DNA from: Terriglobia bacterium
GTDB taxonomy: Bacteria; Acidobacteriota; Terriglobia; JAIQFV01
Length of the DNA stretch: 64,000 nucleotides
NCBI GenBank assembly: GCA_020072965.1
Contig: JAIQFY010000004.1
Location: 1-64,000, forward strand
Reading direction: 5' to 3'
Shown: piece by piece, positions 1 to 8,466 of the stretch
Layout: each line of letters opens with the position of its first letter
Position numbering within the stretch: the stretch's first letter is position 1
The notes under the pieces: model-generated
Databases searched by the model: none
Told to the model about the DNA's origin: nothing
Seen by the model: only the letters and a program-made list of their open reading frames with translations
Translations under genes and position numbers: made by a program

Positions 1-3000
1 GCGCCGGCATCTACCTGACCCGATTTGGTCGAAACAGCGGGGCGATAATCGACGAAAAACCGTGCGGAGGTGATTGGCGGAGAAGGTGGAACCCCGACCT
101 CGCTGACCACGACTCCGTTTTGTTTAAGCCTGAAAACCGCGGTCCCATAAGGCGGGCTCCCGGAGTTGAGCGTCAATGCAGCATAGCCACTGTTGGTGGG
201 GCCTGATGCATCTATCGTCGTGGTTAAGCCAGCTCCACCCGAATTGATCTGAAGGTCGATCGAAGATTTTGGAGGTGCCCAAAAGAAACCTGCCTCCAAA
301 GAATAGCGCTCGCCATCGGGATTCACGACGGCAACCGCGGTCGAGTCGCCTCCGCGCGCAGGCACAATGGCTTGCAGCGTGTTCTGATCCACAAAAGTGG
401 TTGAAGCGCGAACACCTCCAAACTCAACCCTCGCGCCGTTCACGAATCCACTGCCTCGAATGGTTACCGTTGACCCAGCCGCGGCCGCGCCGAGCGATAC
501 AGGGGCGATGCTCAGGGGAACCTTGTACAGTTGAGCCAGGGTAATCCCACTGTTCGAGATCAAAAACATCTTGCTGCCGGTCTCGTCCAAAACCAATGCG
601 TGAAAACAGTACGGTAAAGGATCAGGCAGTCCGACCTGGAGGACCAAACGACCTTGATGACTATCGAAGATGTCAACGCCCGAAATATTCGGCATGAATA
701 AAAGACTACCCGAAGGACTCAAACGTTCGCCATAAATGTTGTTATAGCTATATGGCCCCGCGTATGCGTAAGAAACCGAGGTGTACATGCTTACAGGGAA
801 TAACGAGGAATCAAATGCGTTAAAATCTGCCACGAACCAGTTGCCATCGGCATTCAGGGCCGCATCGCTAGAACCCCAGTTGGATGCTGTGGTGAGCGTG
901 TTGGCTTTGAAATCTAACAGGCCAACGGGTCCTTCCATAGGCTTCAAAGTGGACAAGAATATCTTGCTGCCGTCGGGGGATGAAGCCATGGTTGCAAATC
1001 CCGACGAGAATGAGATGTTTTGTTGGCTTGCGTCACAACTCACCACACCTGAGCAACTCAGGCTACCTGAATCGAGATCAAGCAGGTGGAGTCTGCCAGA
1101 AGCCAGAAGATAGGTACACACGACATCAATAAGCATCCGGTGGTCCCCTGCGGGGGAAATCATGAGGTCTCGACCGAGACAAGACGCTTCCTGATCTGAT
1201 GGCGTCAGCGCCGGCTTGGTGCTGATGACGCTCATCTGATCAGGATTGATGATGGAAATCGTGCCGTCGTCGGAGTTCATCACAGCAAGGAGTTGTCCAT
1301 CTGGAGTAAGCGCGATCCCGGTCGGCGAGTTTCCGACCGCGATCGGGGGCAAATAGGTTTGCGAACGGAGATCGAAGATCTCCACTCGATTGTGGTCTTC
1401 GTTGGAGAGGTACAATCGTTGTCTTTGTCGATCATAGACCATGTCATCGAGCCCACCCTCCCGTGGGAAGACCTGCACAAAATCAAGATACTGGTAGCCT
1501 CCTCGAACGGTCGTGGAGCCATTGGGCGTGATGACAGCCACATCCGCGAGACCTGGGGGTCCAGGTGGGGAGAGCACTTTCAGGCTGCTGAACATAAATG
1601 GGGCGTAGTAGCCCTGAAAAACTGCCGGGGTCACTTGAAGGATTTTGGCGGGTTGGCCGCCTATCGTTACTTGAACTCCGACTGCATCAAGGCCGTACCC
1701 GAGAAGGGTGAACTGCGTGCCACCGGCTGGTGTGGCGGCATTGGGGCTGATGTTAACGATGGATGGGCCATAAGTCACCGCCTCTGGCTGGACCTCGAAC
1801 CAGCCGTCGGAATGGACTAGCGTAACGTTGGCAGGACCCGGTCGGGGGCCCGGCGGTACCATCATTTGGATGACATGGCTTGCTGGATCGGAAATGTTTG
1901 TGCCGACAAGTGTGTCGGGCGATGCCGGCGGCGCACCAATAAAAATGCTGTAGTTCTTTGCCTGGTCCGTCAAACCTGAGGTATTGAGCTTTACTGCCAC
2001 TGGCGCAGATTGGCTGACGAGTTGAGGAGCCAGCGTGAATTGGCCAGGCAAAGGCAAGGTAAAGGCCCCTGACGACTGAACGTCCAGGAATGCAACGCCG
2101 CGTGGGCTGGCCCCGAATATCATCCCCGTCTCATCTATCGCAAGTGGAGTGTTGCCATACCCGAGATCGGGCACCATTCCGAGCAAGCTGAAATTTTGGG
2201 TGTCGAGGATCGCGACTTCGTCGACCATCGTTGGTCCAAAGGGACCGAATGCATAAAGACGTTTGCCATCGACGCTATAAATCAGGAAGCTCAGGCCACC
2301 GAGCCACGGAATTGAGCCAACCAAATTTCCTTGTGGATCGAAAAAACCCACCCCGTCTCCTTGGTCAAGAAAACCGGCGAATTGGTGACCATCCGGGCGA
2401 AGGGCACTGAACAATGCCACCGGTACCGGCGCAGAAAAACTGTTTCCAGAAGCATCTAAGAAGGTAATCGCTTGGCCGCTGCCACTGGACCAACTGACGA
2501 CCGCGGTTGAGCCATCGTCTGTGCGATGGATCTGGCTTGGGAAGAACAATCCTGGAACTTCAGTGACGGTCATTTGGTCTGTCGTCCGATTCCAAAAATA
2601 AACATAGGTCATGGTGGTGTATCCGTGCTGGCCCAGGATGAGCGCATTCCCGGTGGAGAGCGCAACGACTTGTTTAGGAAAAATGAAATCGACGGTGACG
2701 CCTGGAGTCGAGAGATGTGGTGCCGGAACCAGACGCGTTACTTGAAGAAGGTCAGGATTTATGACGGCTATATTGGGAGAGTACCCACCGACGAGAACCG
2801 CGCCGCCATCAGGCGTCTCGTCAATCCCGAAGGGCTGCTCGACGGGAATCGTGGCCACAAGATGGCCGTCGGTGGAAGAGAGGACCCGAACTTGGTTTGT
2901 GATCTGGAGTGTTACGAAAACCAGTTTACGCTTCGCATCGTAAACTGCCGCAGCAGGTTTTTCATCGGTCCGGACAAAGGTGCTTCGAGTTGGTGTGGTA

Positions 3001-3779
3001 ACCTGCGGGAACGGCACCGTTACGTTTAGCGTGACGGCCGCCATGCTCGTCTGGTTTGTGGCATCGTTCGTGGCCGTGATCACAATCGGAACGTTTTGGA
3101 ACGGTTGGGCCACTGCTGAAGCCCTGACGGGTAGCGTACCGGGATGGTCGGACGTCGCACCAAAATCACGGTAATCGAAATCGACTCCACAACCATTAAA
3201 CAAACCGAAATCAGTGTACATTCTAAGGGAAGTACCTGGAGCAGCAGTCGTGGAGATGTGCAGCGTGCCAATTGATGCTGGAGTGAGAGATAAGGTGGGA
3301 GGGGTGACCGAAATCTTGAACGCTGGCGGAGAGTAGACTTGAACCACAAAGAGGTAGGTATGGCTGATCGTCCCACTGGTTCCGCGAATGGTGATAGTGG
3401 CACCGCCTGCCGGTGCCGATATGTCGGCGGTCAGCGTAACCTGCTGGCTCTGTCCTGCAGCAAGGGTGAAGGAGCTTGATGGAGAAACATGCACCCCTGG
3501 CAGCAAGCCTTCAAAAAAAATGGACACCTGTCCAGAAAATCCGCTTGTGCCGCTAATTGAGATTGTGAATGGAGGAAACGAGCTTCCAGAATTTAGGTCA
3601 ACTCGACCTAGTCGAACGCACGGAGCATAAGTGGCCGAAAGAGAGAAGTCCGGAGTTGTGGGTGATGATTGAGATCCGGAGAGGCAGTACACTGCTCTAC
3701 CTCCGTAACTTAACAGCCAAACCATTGCGAGGACGCGAGCGAGTATGACGCACCGAACCCGTATTGTTTTTAAAGTCAT
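1..3779 (-). CDS. Very large secreted TIG/IPT and beta-propeller protein, C-terminus beyond the window
   Basis: The frame reads from ATG at 3779 down to base 1 with no stop I could find, so at least 1,259 residues are present and the C-terminus lies outside. The N-terminus (MTLKTIRVRC, then a hydrophobic stretch) looks like a signal peptide. Ig-like segments follow. Then comes YVTN-type beta-propeller sequence (phrases such as LVFVTLQITNQVRVLSS, VYDRQRQRLYLSNEDH, ALTPDGQLLAV). At least two TIG/IPT modules are visible, with the cores TPAGGTQFTLLGYG (around 1700) and GSTVTIRGSGF (around 470). The end of the visible part resembles the beta-sandwich that often follows TIG modules in acidobacterial secreted proteins. 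The role is probably extracellular or surface binding; no catalytic motif was seen. The nearest SD-like sequence is a weak GGTG. Confidence 0.85.
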   Translation of the reverse strand, partial: MTLKTIRVRCVILARVLAMVWLLSYGGRAVYCLSGSQSSPTTPDFSLSATYAPCVRLGRVDLNSGSSFPPFTISISGTSGFSGQVSIFFEGLLPGVHVSPSSSFTLAAGQSQQVTLTADISAPAGGATITIRGTSGTISHTYLFVVQVYSPPAFKISVTPPTLSLTPASIGTLHISTTAAPGTSLRMYTDFGLFNGCGVDFDYRDFGATSDHPGTLPVRASAVAQPFQNVPIVITATNDATNQTSMAAVTLNVTVPFPQVTTPTRSTFVRTDEKPAAAVYDAKRKLVFVTLQITNQVRVLSSTDGHLVATIPVEQPFGIDETPDGGAVLVGGYSPNIAVINPDLLQVTRLVPAPHLSTPGVTVDFIFPKQVVALSTGNALILGQHGYTTMTYVYFWNRTTDQMTVTEVPGLFFPSQIHRTDDGSTAVVSWSSGSGQAITFLDASGNSFSAPVPVALFSALRPDGHQFAGFLDQGDGVGFFDPQGNLVGSIPWLGGLSFLIYSVDGKRLYAFGPFGPTMVDEVAILDTQNFSLLGMVPDLGYGNTPLAIDETGMIFGASPRGVAFLDVQSSGAFTLPLPGQFTLAPQLVSQSAPVAVKLNTSGLTDQAKNYSIFIGAPPASPDTLVGTNISDPASHVIQMMVPPGPRPGPANVTLVHSDGWFEVQPEAVTYGPSIVNISPNAATPAGGTQFTLLGYGLDAVGVQVTIGGQPAKILQVTPAVFQGYYAPFMFSSLKVLSPPGPPGLADVAVITPNGSTTVRGGYQYLDFVQVFPREGGLDDMVYDRQRQRLYLSNEDHNRVEIFDLRSQTYLPPIAVGNSPTGIALTPDGQLLAVMNSDDGTISIINPDQMSVISTKPALTPSDQEASCLGRDLMISPAGDHRMLIDVVCTYLLASGRLHLLDLDSGSLSCSGVVSCDASQQNISFSSGFATMASSPDGSKIFLSTLKPMEGPVGLLDFKANTLTTASNWGSSDAALNADGNWFVADFNAFDSSLFPVSMYTSVSYAYAGPYSYNNIYGERLSPSGSLLFMPNISGVDIFDSHQGRLVLQVGLPDPLPYCFHALVLDETGSKMFLISNSGITLAQLYKVPLSIAPVSLGAAAAGSTVTIRGSGFVNGARVEFGGVRASTTFVDQNTLQAIVPARGGDSTAVAVVNPDGERYSLEAGFFWAPPKSSIDLQINSGGAGLTTTIDASGPTNSGYAALTLNSGSPPYGTAVFRLKQNGVVVSEVGVPPSPPITSARFFVDYRPAVSTKSGQVDAG

Positions 3780-4459
3780 AAATTCACCGGTTTGCCCATT
3801 CAGATGAAATGCCCTCTAACCTCGATTCCAGGAGGGCGCGATGCCACACGGATGAAGCGGTGTTGTCCATAGCCGGCCCTCAATGTGTGACCGGATCGAT
3901 GCCGATGTCGTATCTGCGTTCGTCCCCGTATGCAGCGATGCATGACTCAGCACCAGAATGAGCAGCGCTTGCGTCATGAACGAACGAGCCCTTATTCCCC
4001 CGAGGCCTGAAGATCGGTTGCCAATCCTAAATCGAACCACAAAAGGAAATGGAGAGAAACGTCTCGCAGACATGGTTTCTCCGAATTGAGGTCAGGGGGC
4101 ATCCGTCATCGGATGCCAGAGTTGGAACAAAAAGCCTCACGCGTGCTTGCATCCAGTGTCGGTCTCAGAGAATCGAGGGAATTTACGGCAGACACCCGCG
4201 CACAACAACACCGAACTGTGTGAAAGGTAGCACAACAGGCTCCTTCGTGTCTACCGGGGCAGCGTATCCGGAAGGATTATCTTGAATTAGGTCCCTCCGG
4301 GAGGTAAGATTGCCGGTGATGCTTGCCCTCATCCTTCGGCTTGGCAGCCCACGAGCCGACCTTCCCTGATAGCGAGACGGGCAATGCCACTCAATTGAAT
4401 TCCTCTCGAATAGTGTCTTCCTCAGTAGAGCACTCTTAGCTAAAGGAGACTTAATTAAT
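3780..4459. other. Divergent intergenic region
   Basis: About 680 bases separate the minus-strand secreted protein from asnA. I found no convincing gene, tRNA or riboswitch here; in particular no T-box, which one might look for ahead of asnA. Short ORFs exist but lack SD sequences and protein-like composition. The last 20 bases contain the asnA ribosome-binding site AAAGGAGA. Confidence 0.5.
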
Positions 4460-5599
4460 ATGAGCACTATAGCTGACAAGAAAGCGGATCTGGCGGGACC
4501 GGGAATCGGCAATTATGAAGACTTGGAGAAAATTCTCCCCAGTGATTACCGATCGCTGCTGGATCCGAAGGAAACGCAGACAGGCATCTTTGCGGTGAAG
4601 AATTACATCGAGGAGAACCTGTGCAAGGAACTCAACCTGATGATGGTCCAGGTTCCCCTGATCGTGGACGTGGAGAGCGGTGTGAACGACATGCTCGACC
4701 GCGACGGCTCACGCACCCCGATCCAGTTCCACATTTCGAACGACTACGGCAAGCATCCCATCGATGCCCAGGTCGTGCAGGCCGCCACCAAGTGGAAGCG
4801 CGTCGCCCTGAAACAGTTTGAAATGAAGGTGGGCGAGGGGCTGTGCACCGACATGCGCGCGGTGCGCAAGGACTACTTCCTCGACCACGACCATAGCTGC
4901 TATGTGGACCAGTGGGACTGGGAGCGGGTGATTACGGCGGACCAGCGAAACCTGAATTTCCTGAAGGGTATCGTCCGCGGGATCTGGAAGGTGCTTAAGG
5001 GCGCCGAGGTGCATGCCCAAAAATTGTTCCCGCAACTGAAAACCAACAAGTATCCCGACCTTCCGGAAGAACTCAAGTTCCTGCATGCCGAGGAGATCCT
5101 GGACATGTATCCCGACATGCCGCGCAAGCAGCGAGAGACGGCCATCCTGCAAAAGTACCCGGCCGTTTTCATCATCGGGATCGGCTGGACACTCAAGGAT
5201 GGCTATCCGCATGAAATGCGGGCTGCCGATTACGACGACTGGGTTACCGAAACGGTGTCCGAGAGTGGCCAACCCATGCACGGCCTCAACGGCGACATCC
5301 TGGTCTGGAATCCGGTGACCAAGCGACGCCATGAGCTGACCTCCATGGGGATCCGCGTCAATCCTCAAACGCTCCAGCAGCAGTTGGAGATGACCGGTCT
5401 GACGGATTTCCTCAAGTTCCCTTACCACCAGGCCATCATGAAGAGCGAGATTCCCCTCAGCATCGGCGGAGGCATCGGGCAGTCACGTACCCAGATGCTG
5501 TTGCTCAAGAAAGCACACCTGGGTGAGGTGAGCGTTACCGTGTGGCCGAAGATCCTGAAGGAGATGTGCCACAAGAAGAGCATCCACGTGCTCGAATAG
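4460..5599 (+). CDS. asnA: Aspartate--ammonia ligase (asparagine synthetase A)
   Basis: AsnA makes asparagine from aspartate, ammonia and ATP in the cytoplasm, using a class II aminoacyl-tRNA-synthetase-like fold. The 379-residue product shows family hallmarks: QTGIFAVKNYIEENL near the N-terminus, VQVPLIVDVESGVND, the HSCYVDQWDWE segment, and the motif-3-like GGGIGQSRTQM near residue 336. It is longer than the usual roughly 330 residues, mainly through about 20 extra N-terminal residues and a slightly longer middle. ATG at 4460 is preceded by AAAGGAGA at good spacing. It stands alone, with a small membrane-protein gene downstream. Confidence 0.93.
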   Translation: MSTIADKKADLAGPGIGNYEDLEKILPSDYRSLLDPKETQTGIFAVKNYIEENLCKELNLMMVQVPLIVDVESGVNDMLDRDGSRTPIQFHISNDYGKHPIDAQVVQAATKWKRVALKQFEMKVGEGLCTDMRAVRKDYFLDHDHSCYVDQWDWERVITADQRNLNFLKGIVRGIWKVLKGAEVHAQKLFPQLKTNKYPDLPEELKFLHAEEILDMYPDMPRKQRETAILQKYPAVFIIGIGWTLKDGYPHEMRAADYDDWVTETVSESGQPMHGLNGDILVWNPVTKRRHELTSMGIRVNPQTLQQQLEMTGLTDFLKFPYHQAIMKSEIPLSIGGGIGQSRTQMLLLKKAHLGEVSVTVWPKILKEMCHKKSIHVLE

Positions 5600-5760
5600 T
5601 CGAAAAGCAATGGACCGCGGAGGCCGCTCAGGTCGCGGAATGTGAATCACGGCCCTGGAGACGAAACGGTCCCGCAATCTCAGCGCCTCTCGCGGTTCAA
5701 AGTTCGTACTGCAGTATTCCGATATCTAAATTCTTATTTTTTGTATTCAGGGGTGGCGCA

Positions 5761-6108
5761 ATGTGGTTGACCGTTGTTGTGGCTGTGGTTTGTCTCGGTG
5801 TCGGTTTCGCGGGCGGCTTCTGGTTTTACCGTTCGACCATGGAGTCGGAGCGGGAGCGAGGCAATCTGGCCAAGAAGATTTCAGCCCTGCCTTACATCCT
5901 CCTCGATTTCATGAATAATTCGAGATTCAATGCGCTCACCCCGGACGACAAGCTTGAATTTATCACCGACTTTTTCCGGCAGGAACTCAAGGCCCTGAGC
6001 GTAGCCGCCTACACGACGACGCAGGCAGCCTTGGATGATTTTTATCAGCGCAAAAAGTTGAATCTCAAGCCCGCCAAACCGAGCGCCAAAGAACAGGCCG
6101 TCAGCTAA
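5761..6108 (+). CDS. Hypothetical small membrane-anchored protein
   Basis: I do not recognise this 115-residue protein. It begins MWLTVVVAVVCLGVGFAGGF, a single N-terminal transmembrane or uncleaved signal-anchor helix. A soluble part follows with charged helices (LTPDDKLEFITDFFRQELKAL) and a Lys/Pro-rich end. An upstream in-frame start at 5542 would overlap asnA and read non-protein-like sequence, so I prefer ATG 5761, which has AGGGGTGG just upstream. It is followed by a strong hairpin terminator. Confidence 0.65.
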   Translation: MWLTVVVAVVCLGVGFAGGFWFYRSTMESERERGNLAKKISALPYILLDFMNNSRFNALTPDDKLEFITDFFRQELKALSVAAYTTTQAALDDFYQRKKLNLKPAKPSAKEQAVS

Positions 6109-6121
6109 GCCGTCCCGCCCA

Positions 6122-6163
6122 GGTCGTCTCTCCTTAAGACAGGAGGGACGACCGCCGGTTTTA
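6122..6163 (+). terminator. Hairpin terminator after the small membrane protein
   Basis: GGTCGTCTCTCC (6122-6133) pairs with GGAGGGACGACC (6142-6153), a 12-bp stem with one G-U pair and an 8-base loop. A GGTTTTAT run follows at 6158. It lies 14 bases past the stop codon. Confidence 0.6.
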
Positions 6164-6258
6164 TAGGCAATCGAGGATCGGAGCAGTGATGTGTGTGGCA
6201 CGAATGGAAGACCGCATGTGCAATAACCAACCCATCCGCGGCGGGATGTCTAAGTCAG

Positions 6259-6520
6259 CCCAGGGCATCGCCCCATAAGCGTTAACCTAAGACCGGAGTA
6301 ATGAGAGGTCCATAATCCCTCCGGCGGAAGCCGGGGGATGGTTCAGGTACAGCCTACGGCAGCGATCCCCTTTTCATTGTCTCCCCCCCATCCCGCGAAG
6401 CGGGATGGGGGGGTGTAGTTTGTTTTTGGAGCCTGTGTTTGTGGGCTGTACTTGAACCATCCCCCTCCCCCTTTAAAATCAATCCTCTTTAGGTTAACGC
6501 GCATGGGGCATCGCCCTGGG
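6259..6520. repeat. Nested inverted-repeat element, MITE-like, 262 bp
   Basis: Three nested palindromes share one centre. The outer arms 6259-6290 and 6489-6520 are 32 bases each and match at about 27 positions; both begin or end in CCCAGGGC and GTTAACCTAA. The middle arms 6333-6354 and 6444-6465 are 22 bases with one mismatch. A perfect 14-bp inner hairpin with a GAA loop lies at 6383-6413. No ORF with protein-like composition lies inside. Confidence 0.75.
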
Positions 6521-6894
6521 TTCGTACCCCTCCGGAATTGATCAGGAACCTGAAAGGGTTCCCTTAAATTCGAAAATTCCGAGTGCTGCAGGGAGAGCCA
6601 ACCCGACCTCCGGCTGAGTCGCAAGGCCTGAGGTTAAGGCTGACCCTCAATTTGTTTTGATTTCGCCCAGGGGGCCTCAATGGAACTACTCCATCCCATG
6701 GAATCCGCCGTAGCGGATTCGGGGAAGTTAAATTGTTAAAGAGACCCAGGGCGTTGCCCTGGGCTAATGAATGAATCCCTTTCAGGGATTGGAGTAATTC
6801 AAATTGCCAGGGCCTTAACTCCGTGACTCCTCCCGATTCTTGATCGGGGAATAACCTGCAAGAGAGCCTTCGGGCATCCGACACCTCCCCCCGA
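6521..6894. repeat. Palindrome-rich spacer
   Basis: This stretch has no gene. It holds the palindrome CCCAGGGCGTTGCCCTGGG (6745-6763) and the hairpin AATCCCTTTCAGGGATT (6774-6790). The same pair of words recurs at 47588-47846. Other short GC-rich inverted repeats lie around 6530-6570 and 6830-6850. The function is unknown. Confidence 0.6.
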
Positions 6895-8466
6895 TCAGTT
6901 GGAGCTCTTCTTCTTTAAGACAGTTGCCGTGCTGCCATCAAACAATGGGAATGAAGCGCGGGGCACGAAGGGTGAACCTTCTGATTTCAGATCCCGGTTC
7001 ACCGCGGGGGCGTTAAGGGTCAGCGAGGACGCTCCCTGATCACCGGTCTTGGTAATAATGTAATCAAAAGAGCGGATGACGGAGAAGTCTGACTCATTGC
7101 CGAGGGGAATGAATTCGGCGGGAAAATTCTGAAAGGCGGCATAGCACCTCAAGGTCTGGTCGTTGTAGCGATACACAAATGGGACAACACCGATGCGCAG
7201 TAGCCGTTGCGACGGGCTGAAGGGGCGAGAGTCCCCCTCGATCCAACCCAGTAATTGGCGAATGCTCCAGTCTTCCCGGTGAGGGATTGTTTCACTGAAG
7301 AGGGCGCCATCCCACAGTTTCCATTCATATCCCGCGACCTGAAGCTGTAACACGCCTCTGTAGCGGGGCATGCCAAATTGCGATGCGAAAAAGAACAGGA
7401 ATGAGGCTGCCAGGGTGAGCGCGACGAGAACACGCCGGACCCTCGTTGATTGAGACAGAACCCAGTCGGAGACGAGAAAGGCGATAGCAGGTGCGCACGG
7501 AATAAAATGACGGACGTCTTTGTTGGCAATGACGAAAGTAAGCAGGAAGTAGCCTGCCGCCAGCCACACCAGGAGCACCTGCTTCGCTTCGTTGGCTTGC
7601 TTCCAATGTCTAACCAACGACACCAACAGCAGCACTCCCAGCAACGGGTGGAGATAGTAATTCACCAGGGCATTGGGATAGAAAAGAGCCGCCGCCAGAT
7701 TCCATCCCATTGGATCGTGCTCAACGATTGCCTGCTGACGATTGAGGGAATAGAGCGCTTTCACATCTCCCCAGTGCGGAGCATACCAGGCAGCCGCAAT
7801 GGCCGCAGCGACCGCCGCTGCGGACAAACCCCACACGAGGCGCCTGGCTGAAAGATGCGGAGGTTTTCTCAAGAACACAAAAAGGGCAGGAAAGAAAACG
7901 TAAATCGGGAAACTCTCCTTCACTAAAAGTCCCATCGCGGCGATGAGGCCCAGGGCGATCGAGGATCTTCCCCTGGTAAAATTCTCCGTGCACAGGAGCA
8001 GGTACATGAAGGCGGTGACGAGCGCCATGAGCGCGATTTCCAGTGAAACCTCCCGGACAAAGGAGGCCACGATCGTCATGCAAAGGGTGAGGGCCAGGGC
8101 GAGCAGCCCGGTGGCCGGTGAAAAGAAGCGCGTGCCCATGGTGTATGCAGCGATTGAAAAGAGGGTCATCCAAAAAAGATTTGCCGCCGCCGCCCAATCA
8201 ATAGAGGGCCGGGTTAAGGCGAACTGAATTCCCAAAAGGATGTGCGGCAGGGGGGGATAGGCCACAAAACGATGGCTGAGAAATACCTCGCGAAATCCGC
8301 GCAGGGAGAGGCCGGAGAGTGGGCGTGAAAACTCGAGGCCGGTGCGAATCTCCCCGGCCGTATCGGGACCGGGGGGACGGGAGTTCCGACTGAGCCACAG
8401 CAGCGAACTGCCTCCAAAGAAAACGATCAACCCCAGGAGCACCCAGGCATGGAATCGTGGCTTCAT
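6895..8466 (-). CDS. GT-C type membrane glycosyltransferase (ArnT/PMT-like)
   Basis: This 523-residue polytopic membrane protein has about ten hydrophobic helices. An acidic motif (GPDTAGEIRTGLEFSRPL) follows the first helix, as in GT-C glycosyltransferases that use polyprenyl-phosphate sugars. SHRFVAYPPLPHILLG resembles the substrate-site loop of the dolichyl-phosphate mannosyltransferase/ArnT superfamily. The C-terminal 150 residues are soluble and presumably periplasmic. Its ATG overlaps the stop of the upstream phosphoesterase gene by four bases (ATGA), so the two are likely translationally coupled. Acceptor and donor cannot be told from sequence. Confidence 0.75.
   Translation of the reverse strand: MKPRFHAWVLLGLIVFFGGSSLLWLSRNSRPPGPDTAGEIRTGLEFSRPLSGLSLRGFREVFLSHRFVAYPPLPHILLGIQFALTRPSIDWAAAANLFWMTLFSIAAYTMGTRFFSPATGLLALALTLCMTIVASFVREVSLEIALMALVTAFMYLLLCTENFTRGRSSIALGLIAAMGLLVKESFPIYVFFPALFVFLRKPPHLSARRLVWGLSAAAVAAAIAAAWYAPHWGDVKALYSLNRQQAIVEHDPMGWNLAAALFYPNALVNYYLHPLLGVLLLVSLVRHWKQANEAKQVLLVWLAAGYFLLTFVIANKDVRHFIPCAPAIAFLVSDWVLSQSTRVRRVLVALTLAASFLFFFASQFGMPRYRGVLQLQVAGYEWKLWDGALFSETIPHREDWSIRQLLGWIEGDSRPFSPSQRLLRIGVVPFVYRYNDQTLRCYAAFQNFPAEFIPLGNESDFSVIRSFDYIITKTGDQGASSLTLNAPAVNRDLKSEGSPFVPRASFPLFDGSTATVLKKKSSN

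Noticed and set aside
269-3630. Plus-strand ORFs of 60-175 codons across the first 3.6 kb
   Set aside because: They are shadows of the long minus-strand secreted-protein frame and lack SD sequences.
3816-4073. Minus-strand ORF with a hydrophobic stretch (TQALLILVLSHASLHTG)
   Set aside because: It could be a relic of a signal peptide, but the remainder is not protein-like and there is no good ribosome-binding site.
4709-5428. Long antisense ORF inside asnA
   Set aside because: It is fully overlapped by a well-recognised gene and its His/Leu-rich translation has no family features.
6500-6560. GGGTTCGTACCCC considered as a tRNA T-arm
   Set aside because: No cloverleaf can be built around it; it belongs to the palindromic repeat region.
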